Origin: Roseibacillus sp.
GTDB taxonomy: Bacteria > Verrucomicrobiota > Verrucomicrobiia > Verrucomicrobiales > Akkermansiaceae
Length of the DNA stretch: 45,259 bases
Assembly: GCA_028821775.1 (NCBI GenBank)
Contig: JAPKFB010000039.1
Location: 1 to 45,259 of the forward strand
Reading direction: 5' to 3'
Position 1 is the first letter of the stretch, and every line of letters starts with the position of its first letter. The translations under genes and the position numbers were made by a program. The notes below the pieces were generated by a model. The model searched no databases. It was given only the letters and a program-made list of their open reading frames with translations, and was not told where the DNA came from. Shown in pieces: positions 7,157-16,080 of this stretch.

Positions 7157-7190
7157 TATTCCCCAAGGAGGGAATCACCCCATTTCAGCC

Positions 7191-7949
7191 ATGCTCCCCG
7201 TTGAACGTCAAAGTGTTATCCTTTCCAAACTGGCGGAATCAGACTCGGTGCGGACCACCGAACTCGCGACCGCTCTCTCCGTCACCGACGAAACAATTCG
7301 GAAGGACTTCGAATCCCTGGAAAAACGCGGCGAACTCCTTCGCATTCACGGCGGGGCGGTCAAACCGACTCAGGTCCGGGTCGAACTTGCCCTCACCGAA
7401 CGCAAGCAGGTCAATCGGGATGCCAAGACCGCCGTCGCCCAGCACGCGGCCTCCCTCATCCAACCCAACGACACCATCTTCATTGATGCCTCCTCGACCG
7501 CTCTCACACTGATCGAGTTCCTGCCCGACTTTCACCTCACCGTTCTCACCAATGCACACAATGTGATCTCTGCTCTCGCCGATCGGGAAGGCCTCGATCT
7601 CATCTCAACGGGCGGGATCTACGAACCACGTTCGCGATCCTACATCGGGCTGCCCGCCGAATCGACCATGCGCAAACACAACATCCATCGCATGTTTTTT
7701 TCCTGCAATGGCATCCATCTCGAACGCGGGGTCTCCGAAACGAATTCACGCCAGGCCGCCTTCAAGGAGCGCGTGATTGATTGTTCCGAAGAGGTGTGTC
7801 TCCTCGCGGATTCAACCAAGATTGGTCTCAAGTCTTCCTTCTTTTTCGCGCAGGTCAGCGACCTGACCACCGTCATCACCAACGAAGATGCCGATCCCGG
7901 CTTCACCGCCGCCCTCGCTAACCAGGGAATCGAAGTCCTGCGCGCGTAG
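7191..7949 (+). CDS. DeoR-family transcriptional regulator of the BMC locus
   Basis: 252 residues. The N-terminal winged helix-turn-helix (about residues 3-58) reads ERQSVILSKLAESDSVRTTE and then LATALSVTDETIRKDFESLEKRGELLRIHGGAV, the standard DeoR pattern. The C-terminal DeoRC sugar-phosphate sensor domain starts near residue 75 with 'FIDASSTALTLIEFLP' and continues with LTVLTNAHNVISAL and FFSCNGIH. Such regulators usually respond to a phosphorylated intermediate, here plausibly fuculose-/rhamnulose-1-phosphate or DHAP. The frame is open upstream to 7095, but that start would precede the promoter, so 7191 is used. The gene is divergent from the BMC operon, with 114 nt between the two start codons. 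Confidence 0.9.
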   Translation: MLPVERQSVILSKLAESDSVRTTELATALSVTDETIRKDFESLEKRGELLRIHGGAVKPTQVRVELALTERKQVNRDAKTAVAQHAASLIQPNDTIFIDASSTALTLIEFLPDFHLTVLTNAHNVISALADREGLDLISTGGIYEPRSRSYIGLPAESTMRKHNIHRMFFSCNGIHLERGVSETNSRQAAFKERVIDCSEEVCLLADSTKIGLKSSFFFAQVSDLTTVITNEDADPGFTAALANQGIEVLRA

Positions 7950-8035
7950 GAGAGACCCTGGCAACGAAAAGCCGCCCAGCTAATCCCTCAAGGCCGGAGT
8001 CCAAGATGCGTCCCGGGGCCGCCTTCCTCCCCCCC

Positions 8036-8323
8036 CTACGATCCGATGCTCTTGCGGTGGTCCAACCACTCCTCCAGCACCTGTCGAAACTCCGCCACCT
8101 CGACCTCGCGTTCGCAGCAGACCAACATCAGGCCTCCGTCGTCCTTGAAGTTGCCCTCCCATTCCACAACCTGTTCGTCGTTCCAGGAGGAATCATATTC
8201 AGCCAGCATTGCTTCGGGTATCCGCGTGATGTGTGCACGCAAGCCGATATCAGTTTCGTCGCTCGAGATGTCTTCAGGCAAGTTTTCAAAAACACGTTTT
8301 GCTTCGTCGGAGGGATCGCTCAT
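8036..8323 (-). CDS. Small acidic protein of unknown function, third gene of the cytochrome/amidohydrolase unit
   Basis: 95 residues starting MSDPSDEAKRVFENLPED, strongly acidic (many Asp/Glu) with no signal peptide or membrane segment. Visible features are a DETDIGLRAHITRIP strand-like region, WNDEQVVEWEGNFKDDGGLM and a Cys-Cys pair (MLVCCERE), ending in a predicted helix (VAEFRQVLEEWLDHRKSIGS). I do not recognise the family. It starts 13 nt after the cytochrome stop, which implies co-transcription. The frame is open further upstream into the cytochrome gene, but that part is a shadow of the cytochrome. It could be a cytosolic accessory or ligand-binding protein; no function is claimed. Confidence 0.6.
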   Translation of the reverse strand: MSDPSDEAKRVFENLPEDISSDETDIGLRAHITRIPEAMLAEYDSSWNDEQVVEWEGNFKDDGGLMLVCCEREVEVAEFRQVLEEWLDHRKSIGS

Positions 8324-8336
8324 CAGTTCAGAATGA

Positions 8337-9377
8337 TTAGTAGCCGCACACATTGCTGTGCACTTCATAGGTTTTGACGGTCCACTTGCCGCTTTTTGAT
8401 TCGTGACAAGTGGCACAAAGCTTTGAGTTCTTGTCGAGCTTCTCATGCCGGGACATCGAGGACCGGTGGACATCGTGACAGCTCAGGCAGGTCGGGGATT
8501 CCCGGCCATTCAGGACTACTCCGCGCACATTTTCCAAGATGTGCCGATCGCTTGGATTGAGGGCCTTGATCAGGTTCTGGTCAAATGAGACCTCGAAGTC
8601 CCGGAAGAGATTGTCCCCGGGCACGAAGTGATTGGGATAGGGCCGCCCGGTGCTCCGCGACTGGCCGGTGCGAAGATGGCAGGACGCACAGATCGAGGTG
8701 ATCACCCGGGCGGAATCCCGGCCCTTGGGGGAGAGTAACATGAGAGCAGGATCATCCGTATGCCCTGGATTCATCTCGCCGTGACAGGCGTAGCAATCAA
8801 TGCCCAGGGAGGAGAAAGACTGCGAATTCGAATCGACTGCGGTGGCGTGACAGCCTGCACAATTCTTGCCGAAGGTCTGCGACTCCCAACCCGCCTTCCC
8901 TTGCACCAGCGTCCTGGCATGTGGGTTCCAGCGGTGGGAATGAAGATCCACCTTGCCGTAGCCCTTTCCCCGCCGGAGATAGCGAACCACCCGGTCTCCT
9001 CCAAGCAGGTAGTCCAACTGCGCACCTTCGTTCAGAAACGGGGCAAGGGCCTTGGCCTCCGCCGACTCCTCACCCGGGAGACGGATCGAAAGGGCATGGG
9101 AATTCTTCTGCCAGTTTGCTCCCACTGTTTTACCATGACAGAAGAGGCACTCGCCGCCAGTCATATACTCCGGATGACCTTCCCCAACGTGGTCGCCTCC
9201 CCAGGCCGCCGGATCTCTGGAACCCTTCGTTGGATCTTGACCCTGCACCCACAGGTGCATGGTCGCAAACCCAACGAGCATCCCTGCCCCTATTAGAATC
9301 CTTCGAGACACCGCCTTGTTCTGGGTCTTGGCTTCCCGTCCCTCAAACCTTAACCCAGCCATGGACTGCGTTGTCAC
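8337..9377 (-). CDS. Hexaheme c-type cytochrome, membrane-anchored
   Basis: 346 residues with six CXXCH heme-binding motifs: CLFCH (Cys77), CAGCH (173), CYACH (195), CASCH (230), CLSCH (297) and CATCH (321). Residues 27-46 ([20 protein letters not shown]) form an uncleaved-looking anchor or signal peptide preceded by basic residues, so the heme domain should face the periplasm. The wide spacing between hemes 1 and 2 leaves about 90 residues for a non-heme region. The arrangement resembles cytochrome c554/NapC-related multiheme proteins, but I cannot assign a redox partner. A GTG start at 9377 with a G-rich stretch just upstream is used; it overlaps the end of the amidohydrolase gene by 35 nt. 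An ATG at 9362 is possible. The C-terminus ends in VCGY with an extra cysteine. Confidence 0.88.
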   Translation of the reverse strand: MTTQSMAGLRFEGREAKTQNKAVSRRILIGAGMLVGFATMHLWVQGQDPTKGSRDPAAWGGDHVGEGHPEYMTGGECLFCHGKTVGANWQKNSHALSIRLPGEESAEAKALAPFLNEGAQLDYLLGGDRVVRYLRRGKGYGKVDLHSHRWNPHARTLVQGKAGWESQTFGKNCAGCHATAVDSNSQSFSSLGIDCYACHGEMNPGHTDDPALMLLSPKGRDSARVITSICASCHLRTGQSRSTGRPYPNHFVPGDNLFRDFEVSFDQNLIKALNPSDRHILENVRGVVLNGRESPTCLSCHDVHRSSMSRHEKLDKNSKLCATCHESKSGKWTVKTYEVHSNVCGY

Positions 9378-10845
9378 GCTGCCCCCCGGCGTCGTGATAG
9401 GCCGCCTTGAGTTTGCTCAAAGCATCACTCGGAAAGGCCTTGCGCTCTTTCTTGAGATCGATCTGATAGACTCTCGCGGCATTGAGACCGAAGATCTTCG
9501 CCTTGTCCTCCTTGCTCACCTTCTGGTAGCCGAATTTTTCACACAGTTCATCTGAGATTTGGAATCGCTTGAAGGCATCGATCACCCATTGTGGCGATCC
9601 CCACCACAGACAATCCGTGCCCCAAATCACGTGATCCGCTCCGTAGGTCTTGATGTTCTTTCCGATCAGATGTTGCGCCATCACCGGGTGAAGAACGGCC
9701 AGGCTCCCGAAGGATGTGCCGATCTCGCAATAGAGATTGTTCATCTTGGGATTGCGCTCCTTGATCTTCATCAACTCATTGTGCCACGCGAAGTCGCCGG
9801 TCTCCGTATTGAACTCCTTGGGATCCTTGAACTGAGGCTCCCAAGGACCATGTTTCATCGCTGAGTGATACGCGATGAAGGTTAGGTCCGGATGATCCCT
9901 GGCCGCCTTCTCCAGATCGCCCGGATGGGCAAAGTGCCCCAGGGTTCGCGATTGGGAGGCGAAGCCCTTGTGACAACTGAAGACCTTCAATCCCAGCTTC
10001 TTGGACTGTTCGTAAAACGGATAGGCCAGCTTCTCATCGTCCATGCGGAAGCCATCTCCCGAGCGGCCCGGATCGGTGTGGCCATACCACTTCCACGAAT
10101 CGATCCCATAGGTTTTCACCTCGCGCTCGACCTGATCCCAAAGGGCCGGCCAGTCGGGCTCATTCATCCTCTTGTTCCAATAGTGATTCGGCGCGCAATT
10201 GCCCTGGCACAACACTCTTTGGCAACCAGCAAGCTCGTTGAGGGCCTTCTTGCTCTGCGACATGAGCCAACTCGGCAACACCCCACCTCGCCGATCCCGG
10301 CCTTCCGCAACCTTGCCCGCCTTGTCCTTGTTGATCTCTCGTCCCGGCACACCGGAGATCACCGCCATCGAGCATTCACTATCGAAGAAGATCTCCTTCA
10401 CGAAGTTTTTGAATCCGTAGTCCTCCTTCTTGTTGGAAAGCTCCACTCCGACATTTTTCAGGAACTTCGCACCTCGGCTTCCAATGGAGGCCCCATCTGT
10501 AAAATGAGTCTGCACGTCGAAGATGAAATATTCGTCCTTGGGCCATTTTTCCGCACTCGCGGCGGGATCTTCGGTCTCGGCCGCGTCCACGTCCCAGTAG
10601 GGGCCGTAGACCATGTTGGCGGCCAGAAATCCCGTCGCCATCCCCATCGAACTGCGCATGAACTCTCGGCGTTCCATTCCGAGTTTCCTGGCTTTCTCTT
10701 CCGAAAGCTCCCCAATCTTATGCTCCCACTCCGCCTGCAAGGCCGTCTGTGCGCGAGGCAGAAATTCCTCGTTCGAAACCACCTGCGTCGGGATCGGGGA
10801 ATCGACCCCTCGGTCCTGATCACGTTTCCATTTTGGCACCCACAT
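9343..10845 (-). CDS. Tat-exported amidohydrolase (amidohydrolase 2 / ACMSD-like TIM barrel)
   Basis: 500 residues. After a polar N-terminal region of about 56 residues comes a twin-arginine signal [20 protein letters not shown] (residues 58-77), so folded protein is probably exported or membrane-tethered. The amidohydrolase barrel begins at FIFDVQTHF (about 107-115), a variant of the metal-binding D-x-H-x-H strand in which the first His is Gln. Later blocks are [22 protein letters not shown] and the terminal catalytic-Asp strand [20 protein letters not shown]. Enzymes of this group hydrolyse or decarboxylate small ring or carboxylate compounds; the substrate here is unknown. The hexaheme cytochrome overlaps its 3' end by 35 nt and a small acidic gene follows. 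ATG at 10845 is preferred to a TTG-type extension up to 10911. Confidence 0.8.
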   Translation of the reverse strand: MWVPKWKRDQDRGVDSPIPTQVVSNEEFLPRAQTALQAEWEHKIGELSEEKARKLGMERREFMRSSMGMATGFLAANMVYGPYWDVDAAETEDPAASAEKWPKDEYFIFDVQTHFTDGASIGSRGAKFLKNVGVELSNKKEDYGFKNFVKEIFFDSECSMAVISGVPGREINKDKAGKVAEGRDRRGGVLPSWLMSQSKKALNELAGCQRVLCQGNCAPNHYWNKRMNEPDWPALWDQVEREVKTYGIDSWKWYGHTDPGRSGDGFRMDDEKLAYPFYEQSKKLGLKVFSCHKGFASQSRTLGHFAHPGDLEKAARDHPDLTFIAYHSAMKHGPWEPQFKDPKEFNTETGDFAWHNELMKIKERNPKMNNLYCEIGTSFGSLAVLHPVMAQHLIGKNIKTYGADHVIWGTDCLWWGSPQWVIDAFKRFQISDELCEKFGYQKVSKEDKAKIFGLNAARVYQIDLKKERKAFPSDALSKLKAAYHDAGGQRDNAVHGWVKV

Positions 10846-11003
10846 TGTCTGATCAAATTGAGATTTTCTGCCGAACCTGCAACTCCTAGAAGAACGAGCA
10901 GATCCCTGCAACCTGCAATGCGTGAATTCTTCCTCTCTTCCGCACGAAGAGAAGACTCCACGCGCAGGGACAACCGCACAGCGCCAAGCGCAGTGTCCGC
11001 GTC

Positions 11004-13190
11004 TTAGCGCAGGAACCCCTCGTGCAATCCTCCATCGACACTCACAATCTGTCCCGTGGTGCGGCCCAGTCGCTCACTGGCAAGCAGGAAGGCCGCTTCC
11101 GCGCAATCTTCCGGCGTGATGGGAGCTTTGGTCAGGGTTCGATCGGCGTAGAACTGGGCCAAACGGTTGCGAAGAGATTCGGTCTCCTCACTCTCCTGAT
11201 ACGCGATCTCGTATTTCGAGAGCGACGCAATCACGCGCTCCCGTGGGAACATCGAGCTCCCCTTCACCACGGTAGCCGGGGCCAGTCCGTTCACGCGCAC
11301 CAGAGGAGCTAGTTCAATCGCCAACTCGCGAACGAGGTGATTTGCAGCAGCCTTCGAACTGTCGTAGGCCATGCTCCCGCGCTTCGAGACCACTGAATTC
11401 ACCGAGGTGGTGAGCACCAGCGATCCAGGCAGACCTTGCGCCTTCCAAATTCGGTGTGCTTCATCGGCCACGATGTAGAGCCCGGTCACATTGATCTCAA
11501 ATGTCAGCCCCCACTTGTCGTCATCGATACGACCCGCGGTGTCGGGCGGAACAAAGATTCCCGCCGTCACAATCACATTGTCGAGCCCGCCATATGCCAT
11601 CACGACATCCTCGAACATCGTTTCCACGCTGCTGCGATCCGTGATGTCTACCTGCACTCCGATCGCTCGTCCGCAATTGGACAGACCGGTGCCCGCCACC
11701 CCGATGCCACGGCCATAGAGAGCGGTGAGTTCCTCCGCCGTCTCCGTCGCGCTTCCCCCCGAAAGATCTGCACAGACCACGTGCGCACCCTCCTCTGCCA
11801 TGCGATGTGCAATGGCCTTCCCGATCCCACTGCCGGCACCCACCACCACCACAACGCTACGCTCAAACTCCTTCTCGGGCGGCATGCGTCGCAGCTTGGC
11901 TTCTTCCAGCGACCAGTATTCGATGTCGAAGGCTTCCTGCTGTGGCAGCCCCTGGTAGCTGCTGATCGCTTCCGCTCCTCGCATCACCTCTACCGCGCAG
12001 TTGTAGAACTCTGCCGTCACGCGACTCTCACTCTTGTTCTTCCCGAACGCGATCATTCCCACCCCCGGAATAAGGATCACGGTCGGATTGGGATCGCGCA
12101 TCGGAGGGCTGTCTCCGCGTTCGCAGGTGTCATAGTAGTCCGCGTAATCCTGCCGGTATTTCTTCAACCTGGCGCTCAGCTTTTCCTTGAGATCATCGAC
12201 GTTCTCTTCCTGGGGATTCCAATCCACATAGAGCGGCTTGATCTTGGTGCGAAGAAAGTGATCCGGACAACTTGTTCCCAACTCCGCAAGCCGAGCTGCG
12301 TCATGGCTGTTCACGAAACGCTGCAACTTGAGATTGGTTTGCTTGGTCGCAATCACTTTCCTTTCGCAGCCGATGCACCCTCGTAACCAAGGCAGGACCT
12401 CCATGAGCACCGCGCGCCGTTCGCCTTCGTCCAGTGGACGGTATTTCTGTCCGCCAAAGGTATCCTCGCCCTGGTCGTGCTCCTCGATGTAACGGGCCGC
12501 TTTCTCGATCAGGCCCAGGGTCAATTCGTAGCACTCCTTGTCATCGTCGGCCCAGTTGATGAGACCGTGCTGCCCCAGCATAACGCCCTCGTATTGTGGG
12601 TGGGTCTCACAGACGTGTTGCAGGCCCAGACCGAGATCAAATCCTGGCCGCTTCCATGGCATCCAGCCCACCTGATCGCCGTAAATCACACGCGTCAACT
12701 TCTCCTGATCCTTGCAGGCGGCCACCGCGATACAGGCGTTCGGATGGGTGTGATCGACATGAGATCTTGGCACAAAGGAATGGAGGGGCGTGTCAATAGA
12801 GGCCGCTCGCGGATTGAGCTTGAAGGTGCAATGCCGATACATCGACACCATCTTGTCCTCGATCGGGGTCTTGGCCCCCTGTTCGGGCGCGGCCCGGTAC
12901 ATCCGCTGCAAGCTCACCATACTCTTCTGACAGAGAGAGGCGAAGCCATCCCGCTCCACCGTGCGCAAGTCTCCCCCACTCCCTTTCACCCAGAGAACCT
13001 CGACTGGTTCCTGCGTGATGGCATCTTGCTCAGTGACCTTCGAGGAGGTGTTCCCACCGCCGGTATTGGTAATCCGCTGGTCACTTCCGAGAATGTTAGA
13101 CCGGTATACCAGTCGTTCGACCACATCGAGGGAGGTGGCGTGTTCATCATCCCAACGGTAGTCAACATGTTTAAAATCTTCCTTTTTCAT
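11004..13190 (-). CDS. rhaD: Bifunctional rhamnulose-1-phosphate aldolase / short-chain dehydrogenase (RhaD-RhaE fusion)
   Basis: 728 residues. The N-terminal class II aldolase domain (about 1-440) has zinc ligands in [10 protein letters not shown] (His147, His149) and GQHGL (His208). The C-terminal short-chain dehydrogenase domain (about 443-728) has the Rossmann motif GAGSGIG (451-457) and the catalytic pair YDSSK (Tyr609, Lys613). The full-length match is to the known fused rhamnulose-1-phosphate aldolase/lactaldehyde dehydrogenase, which makes DHAP and oxidises L-lactaldehyde to lactate. No encapsulation-like tail is visible, so it probably acts in the cytosol, in parallel with the BMC route. 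It is divergent from rhaB with 81 nt between start codons. Catalytic residues of both domains are intact. Confidence 0.94.
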   Translation of the reverse strand: MKKEDFKHVDYRWDDEHATSLDVVERLVYRSNILGSDQRITNTGGGNTSSKVTEQDAITQEPVEVLWVKGSGGDLRTVERDGFASLCQKSMVSLQRMYRAAPEQGAKTPIEDKMVSMYRHCTFKLNPRAASIDTPLHSFVPRSHVDHTHPNACIAVAACKDQEKLTRVIYGDQVGWMPWKRPGFDLGLGLQHVCETHPQYEGVMLGQHGLINWADDDKECYELTLGLIEKAARYIEEHDQGEDTFGGQKYRPLDEGERRAVLMEVLPWLRGCIGCERKVIATKQTNLKLQRFVNSHDAARLAELGTSCPDHFLRTKIKPLYVDWNPQEENVDDLKEKLSARLKKYRQDYADYYDTCERGDSPPMRDPNPTVILIPGVGMIAFGKNKSESRVTAEFYNCAVEVMRGAEAISSYQGLPQQEAFDIEYWSLEEAKLRRMPPEKEFERSVVVVVGAGSGIGKAIAHRMAEEGAHVVCADLSGGSATETAEELTALYGRGIGVAGTGLSNCGRAIGVQVDITDRSSVETMFEDVVMAYGGLDNVIVTAGIFVPPDTAGRIDDDKWGLTFEINVTGLYIVADEAHRIWKAQGLPGSLVLTTSVNSVVSKRGSMAYDSSKAAANHLVRELAIELAPLVRVNGLAPATVVKGSSMFPRERVIASLSKYEIAYQESEETESLRNRLAQFYADRTLTKAPITPEDCAEAAFLLASERLGRTTGQIVSVDGGLHEGFLR

Positions 13191-13233
13191 CTCGGGTAGA
13201 GCCTGTTAATCATCCCACGCAGGGGAGCGCAAT

Positions 13234-13243
13234 GGCGATCGCC
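13234..13243. promoter_or_regulatory. Perfect palindrome GGCGATCGCC between rhaD and rhaB
   Basis: A 10-bp perfect palindrome sits centrally in the 81-bp divergent intergenic region, 28 nt before the rhaB ATG. It could be an operator shared by both transcripts. The core GCGATCGC is also a common GC-rich palindrome, so the assignment rests only on position. Confidence 0.3.
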
Positions 13244-13271
13244 CAGCATCCCGTATTTGTAAGCAGAAACG

Positions 13272-14738
13272 ATGAAAGAAAAGGTTTATCTCGCAGTTGA
13301 TATCGGCGCCGGTAGCGGGCGCGTTTTGGCGGCCAAGACGGATTTCCAATCCCTCGAATTGGAGGATCTTCATCGCTTTGACAACCCGGGAACCGACCTC
13401 CCAGGTGGTTTGGTCTGGAATGTCCTGAGCCTCTATCGCGAAATCCTGCACGGTCTCAAGCTCGGGGTCCAGAAGTATGGTGATAACATCGCCGCACTGG
13501 GAATTGACACTTGGGGGGTTGACTTCGCACTCCTCGACGCTCAGGGCCGTCTCCTCGGCCTTCCCCATCAGTACCGCGATGCCCGCACCGACGGAATGGA
13601 AGAGGAATGTGAACGCCGGTTCGGGAACGCGAAAATTTATGCCTCCACCGGCATCATGCCCTTCTTCCTCAATTCCTCGCACCAGATTCTCGGCGAAGCC
13701 GTGCGTGACGGAGCGGCCCTTCTCAATGCCTCTCACTTTGTCATGATCCCGGACCTCTTGGCCTATTGGCTCACGGGCCGGATCGCGGTCGAGCGCACCA
13801 ATGCTTCCACCACTCAACTCTTCTCTCCCATCACCAAGGACTGGGCTTGGGAGGTCATCGAAGGCCTCGGACTGCCGAAAAAAATCTTTGGCGAGGTAGT
13901 CGAGCCAGGCACCCCGCTAGGCAAGTTGCGAGACACTGTCGCTGAAGAGGTTGGAGGCAATTTCCCAGTCATTGCGACTGTGACCCATGACACCGGCGCC
14001 GCAGTGGCCGGCATCCCCGGCGAAGGCAACTACGCTTTTCTCTCCTCGGGGACTTGGTCAATTCTGGGAACCGAACTTCCCGAACCCGTTCTCACCGAGG
14101 AGGCCTTCACAGTCGGTTGGGCCAACGAACAAGGCGTCGAGGACACCACCCGCTTTCTCCGTAATATTTCCGGTGGCTGGCTCTTTCAGGAGTGCCAGCG
14201 CTACTGGACCGGGCAGGGCGAGGAAATGACCTACAGCCAACTGGCCGAGCTCGCTCTGGAGGCCGAGCCCTTCACTGCACTCGTTGATCCCGATCACGAT
14301 GATCTCAAACCACCGGGGCGCATGCCCCAGCGTATTCAGGATCTCTGCCGCGAAACATCCCAACCAATCCCCCAATCCAAGGGTGCCATCCTACGCGTCG
14401 CGACCGAAAGTGTCGCCCTCAAACACCGCGTGCGATTCGACCAAGTCCAGAAACTCTCCGGCCGCACTCTCGATCGCATTCACATGGGAGGCGGCGGCAT
14501 TCAGAACGAGCTTCTCACCCAAGCGATTGCGAACTCCTGCCAAGTTCCCGTACACGCAGGACCCATCGAAGCGACCGCTTGCGGCAATCTCATTACCCAG
14601 ATGGTTGCCACCGGAGACCTCCCCGACATCGCAGCTGGGCGCAAGCTCATCCGCGATTCCCTTCCTCTTAAAATCTATCTGCCCGAGGATTCGGCTTCCT
14701 GGCAGGAGGCCCTTGCGCGTTTCGTAAAGCTCCTCTAG
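13272..14738 (+). CDS. rhaB: L-rhamnulokinase (FGGY kinase family)
   Basis: 488 residues. RhaB phosphorylates L-rhamnulose at C1. The N-terminal FGGY domain opens with YLAVDIGAGSGRVLAA (phosphate 1 loop) and has GIDTWGVDFALLDAQG, the RhaB-type substrate-side signature. The C-terminal domain contains VTHDTGAAVAGIPG, FLSSGTWSILGTELPEP and MGGGGIQNELLTQAIA (adenosine-binding region), followed by EATACGNLITQM. Length and all motifs match rhamnulokinase more closely than xylulokinase or fuculokinase. It is divergent from the RhaD fusion gene that uses its product, and 92 nt upstream of the lactate dehydrogenase. Rhamnose isomerase is not in the window. Confidence 0.94.
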   Translation: MKEKVYLAVDIGAGSGRVLAAKTDFQSLELEDLHRFDNPGTDLPGGLVWNVLSLYREILHGLKLGVQKYGDNIAALGIDTWGVDFALLDAQGRLLGLPHQYRDARTDGMEEECERRFGNAKIYASTGIMPFFLNSSHQILGEAVRDGAALLNASHFVMIPDLLAYWLTGRIAVERTNASTTQLFSPITKDWAWEVIEGLGLPKKIFGEVVEPGTPLGKLRDTVAEEVGGNFPVIATVTHDTGAAVAGIPGEGNYAFLSSGTWSILGTELPEPVLTEEAFTVGWANEQGVEDTTRFLRNISGGWLFQECQRYWTGQGEEMTYSQLAELALEAEPFTALVDPDHDDLKPPGRMPQRIQDLCRETSQPIPQSKGAILRVATESVALKHRVRFDQVQKLSGRTLDRIHMGGGGIQNELLTQAIANSCQVPVHAGPIEATACGNLITQMVATGDLPDIAAGRKLIRDSLPLKIYLPEDSASWQEALARFVKLL

Positions 14739-14830
14739 AAGGCACCTCCGGGTTCCCCAACCTCGGCCCGAAAAGGATTCGCCCACCTCATTCATTACCC
14801 TAAAGAGAACGAATAACCGCGCGCAGCGCT

Positions 14831-15982
14831 ATGTCCGAATCCTTCAATTCTAATTTCCCCTCCATCGAACACCTCCGGGAGGGTGCACGTAAGCGCATGC
14901 CCGGGTTTGCTTTCGACTACCTTGAAGGGGGCTGCAACTCCGAAATTAATCTGCGGCGCAACACCGCCGATATTCGTAAGATCCAACTCAAGCCCTACTA
15001 CATTGGCGAGTATCCGGGATCGAACCTCAAGACCGAAATCTTCGGCATAACTTATGATGCCCCCTTCGGCATCGCGCCCATCGGCCTCCAAGGCCTCATG
15101 TGGCCCAGGTCCTGCGAAATCCTCGCCGCGGCCGCCCACGAACACAACATTCCCTTCGTGCTCAGCACGGTGGGCACCGCAGATATCGAAACCGTCGCTG
15201 AGCTAACCAACGGAAAGGCCTGGTTCCAACTCTATCATCCCGCTGAAATGGATCTTCGCGACAAGCTTCTCAAGCGCGCCGGGGAAGCAGGCTGCCCCGT
15301 CCTCGTCATCCTCGCGGATACCCCCACCTTCGCCTATCGTCCAAAGGAAATCCGCAACGGCCTCTCCATCCCGCCTCGCATGTCGGTCCGCAACGTCATT
15401 CAAATGATGATGCATCCCACTTGGTCGTGCTCGCAACTGGCCGCAGGTTCACCCGAATTCAAAACGATGAAGCCCTACATGCCCAAGGGCCTCAACATGA
15501 AGCACCTTGCCCTCTTCATGAACAAGACCTTCTCGGGCCGTCTCAACGAAGATCGCATCAAGGTTATCCGCGACCTCTGGAAGGGAAAACTCGTCGTCAA
15601 AGGCATCGTCAATGAAGAGGATTGCGAGAAAGTCGTGCGCCTGGGCGCCGATGGCATCATCGCCTCCAACCACGGCGGCCGCCAACTCGATGCCGGACAG
15701 TCCACCATTGAGCCTCTCCCCGATCTCGCCAAGAATTACGGCGACAAGATCACAGTCATGATCGACAGCGGACTCCGTGAGGGTCCGGACGTTGCCTGCG
15801 CCCTCGCCAGCGGCGCCAAATTCACCTTCATGGGTCGCTCCTTCATGTATGGAGTGGGCGCGCTCGGCAAACGCGGCGGCTCACACACCATCACCATGCT
15901 CAAGCGACAGCTGCAGCAGGTCATGGAGCAACTAGCCTGCCAACAGGTCGAAGACTTCCCCCATCACCTCATCAAGCAGTAA
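14831..15982 (+). CDS. lldD: FMN-dependent alpha-hydroxy acid dehydrogenase, probable L-lactate dehydrogenase
   Basis: 383 residues. The FMN-dependent alpha-hydroxy acid oxidase/dehydrogenase TIM barrel covers nearly the whole protein. The catalytic signature is SNHGGRQLDAGQS with His281 and Arg284, preceded by LVVKGI (Lys257, FMN contact) and followed by VMIDSGLREGPDVACALASG and FMGRSFMYGVGALG for the FMN phosphate. It would oxidise L-lactate to pyruvate and pass electrons to quinone or a cytochrome. Lactate is the end product of both the BMC and the RhaD-fusion pathways in this region, which fits the position. The frame is intact. Other 2-hydroxy acids (glycolate, mandelate) cannot be excluded. 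Confidence 0.85.
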   Translation: MSESFNSNFPSIEHLREGARKRMPGFAFDYLEGGCNSEINLRRNTADIRKIQLKPYYIGEYPGSNLKTEIFGITYDAPFGIAPIGLQGLMWPRSCEILAAAAHEHNIPFVLSTVGTADIETVAELTNGKAWFQLYHPAEMDLRDKLLKRAGEAGCPVLVILADTPTFAYRPKEIRNGLSIPPRMSVRNVIQMMMHPTWSCSQLAAGSPEFKTMKPYMPKGLNMKHLALFMNKTFSGRLNEDRIKVIRDLWKGKLVVKGIVNEEDCEKVVRLGADGIIASNHGGRQLDAGQSTIEPLPDLAKNYGDKITVMIDSGLREGPDVACALASGAKFTFMGRSFMYGVGALGKRGGSHTITMLKRQLQQVMEQLACQQVEDFPHHLIKQ

Positions 15983-16080
15983 GGCCGCAAGAAGAGCTTC
16001 GCTCCCAGCGAGAGCCGGAGACTCCCGATCCTCGACCGGATCGTCTCTGTACCGCCTCGAGGAAACCCTTCTTCGCCTCC

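Noticed and set aside
7095..7190. In-frame N-terminal extension of the DeoR regulator from an upstream ATG
   Set aside because: The extension contains the predicted promoter of the same gene and does not resemble DeoR proteins.
10934..10952. Hairpin TCTCTTC-CGCAC-GAAGAGA downstream of the RhaD fusion gene as a terminator
   Set aside because: The 7-bp stem is not followed by a T-run on the minus strand, so it is not a convincing intrinsic terminator.
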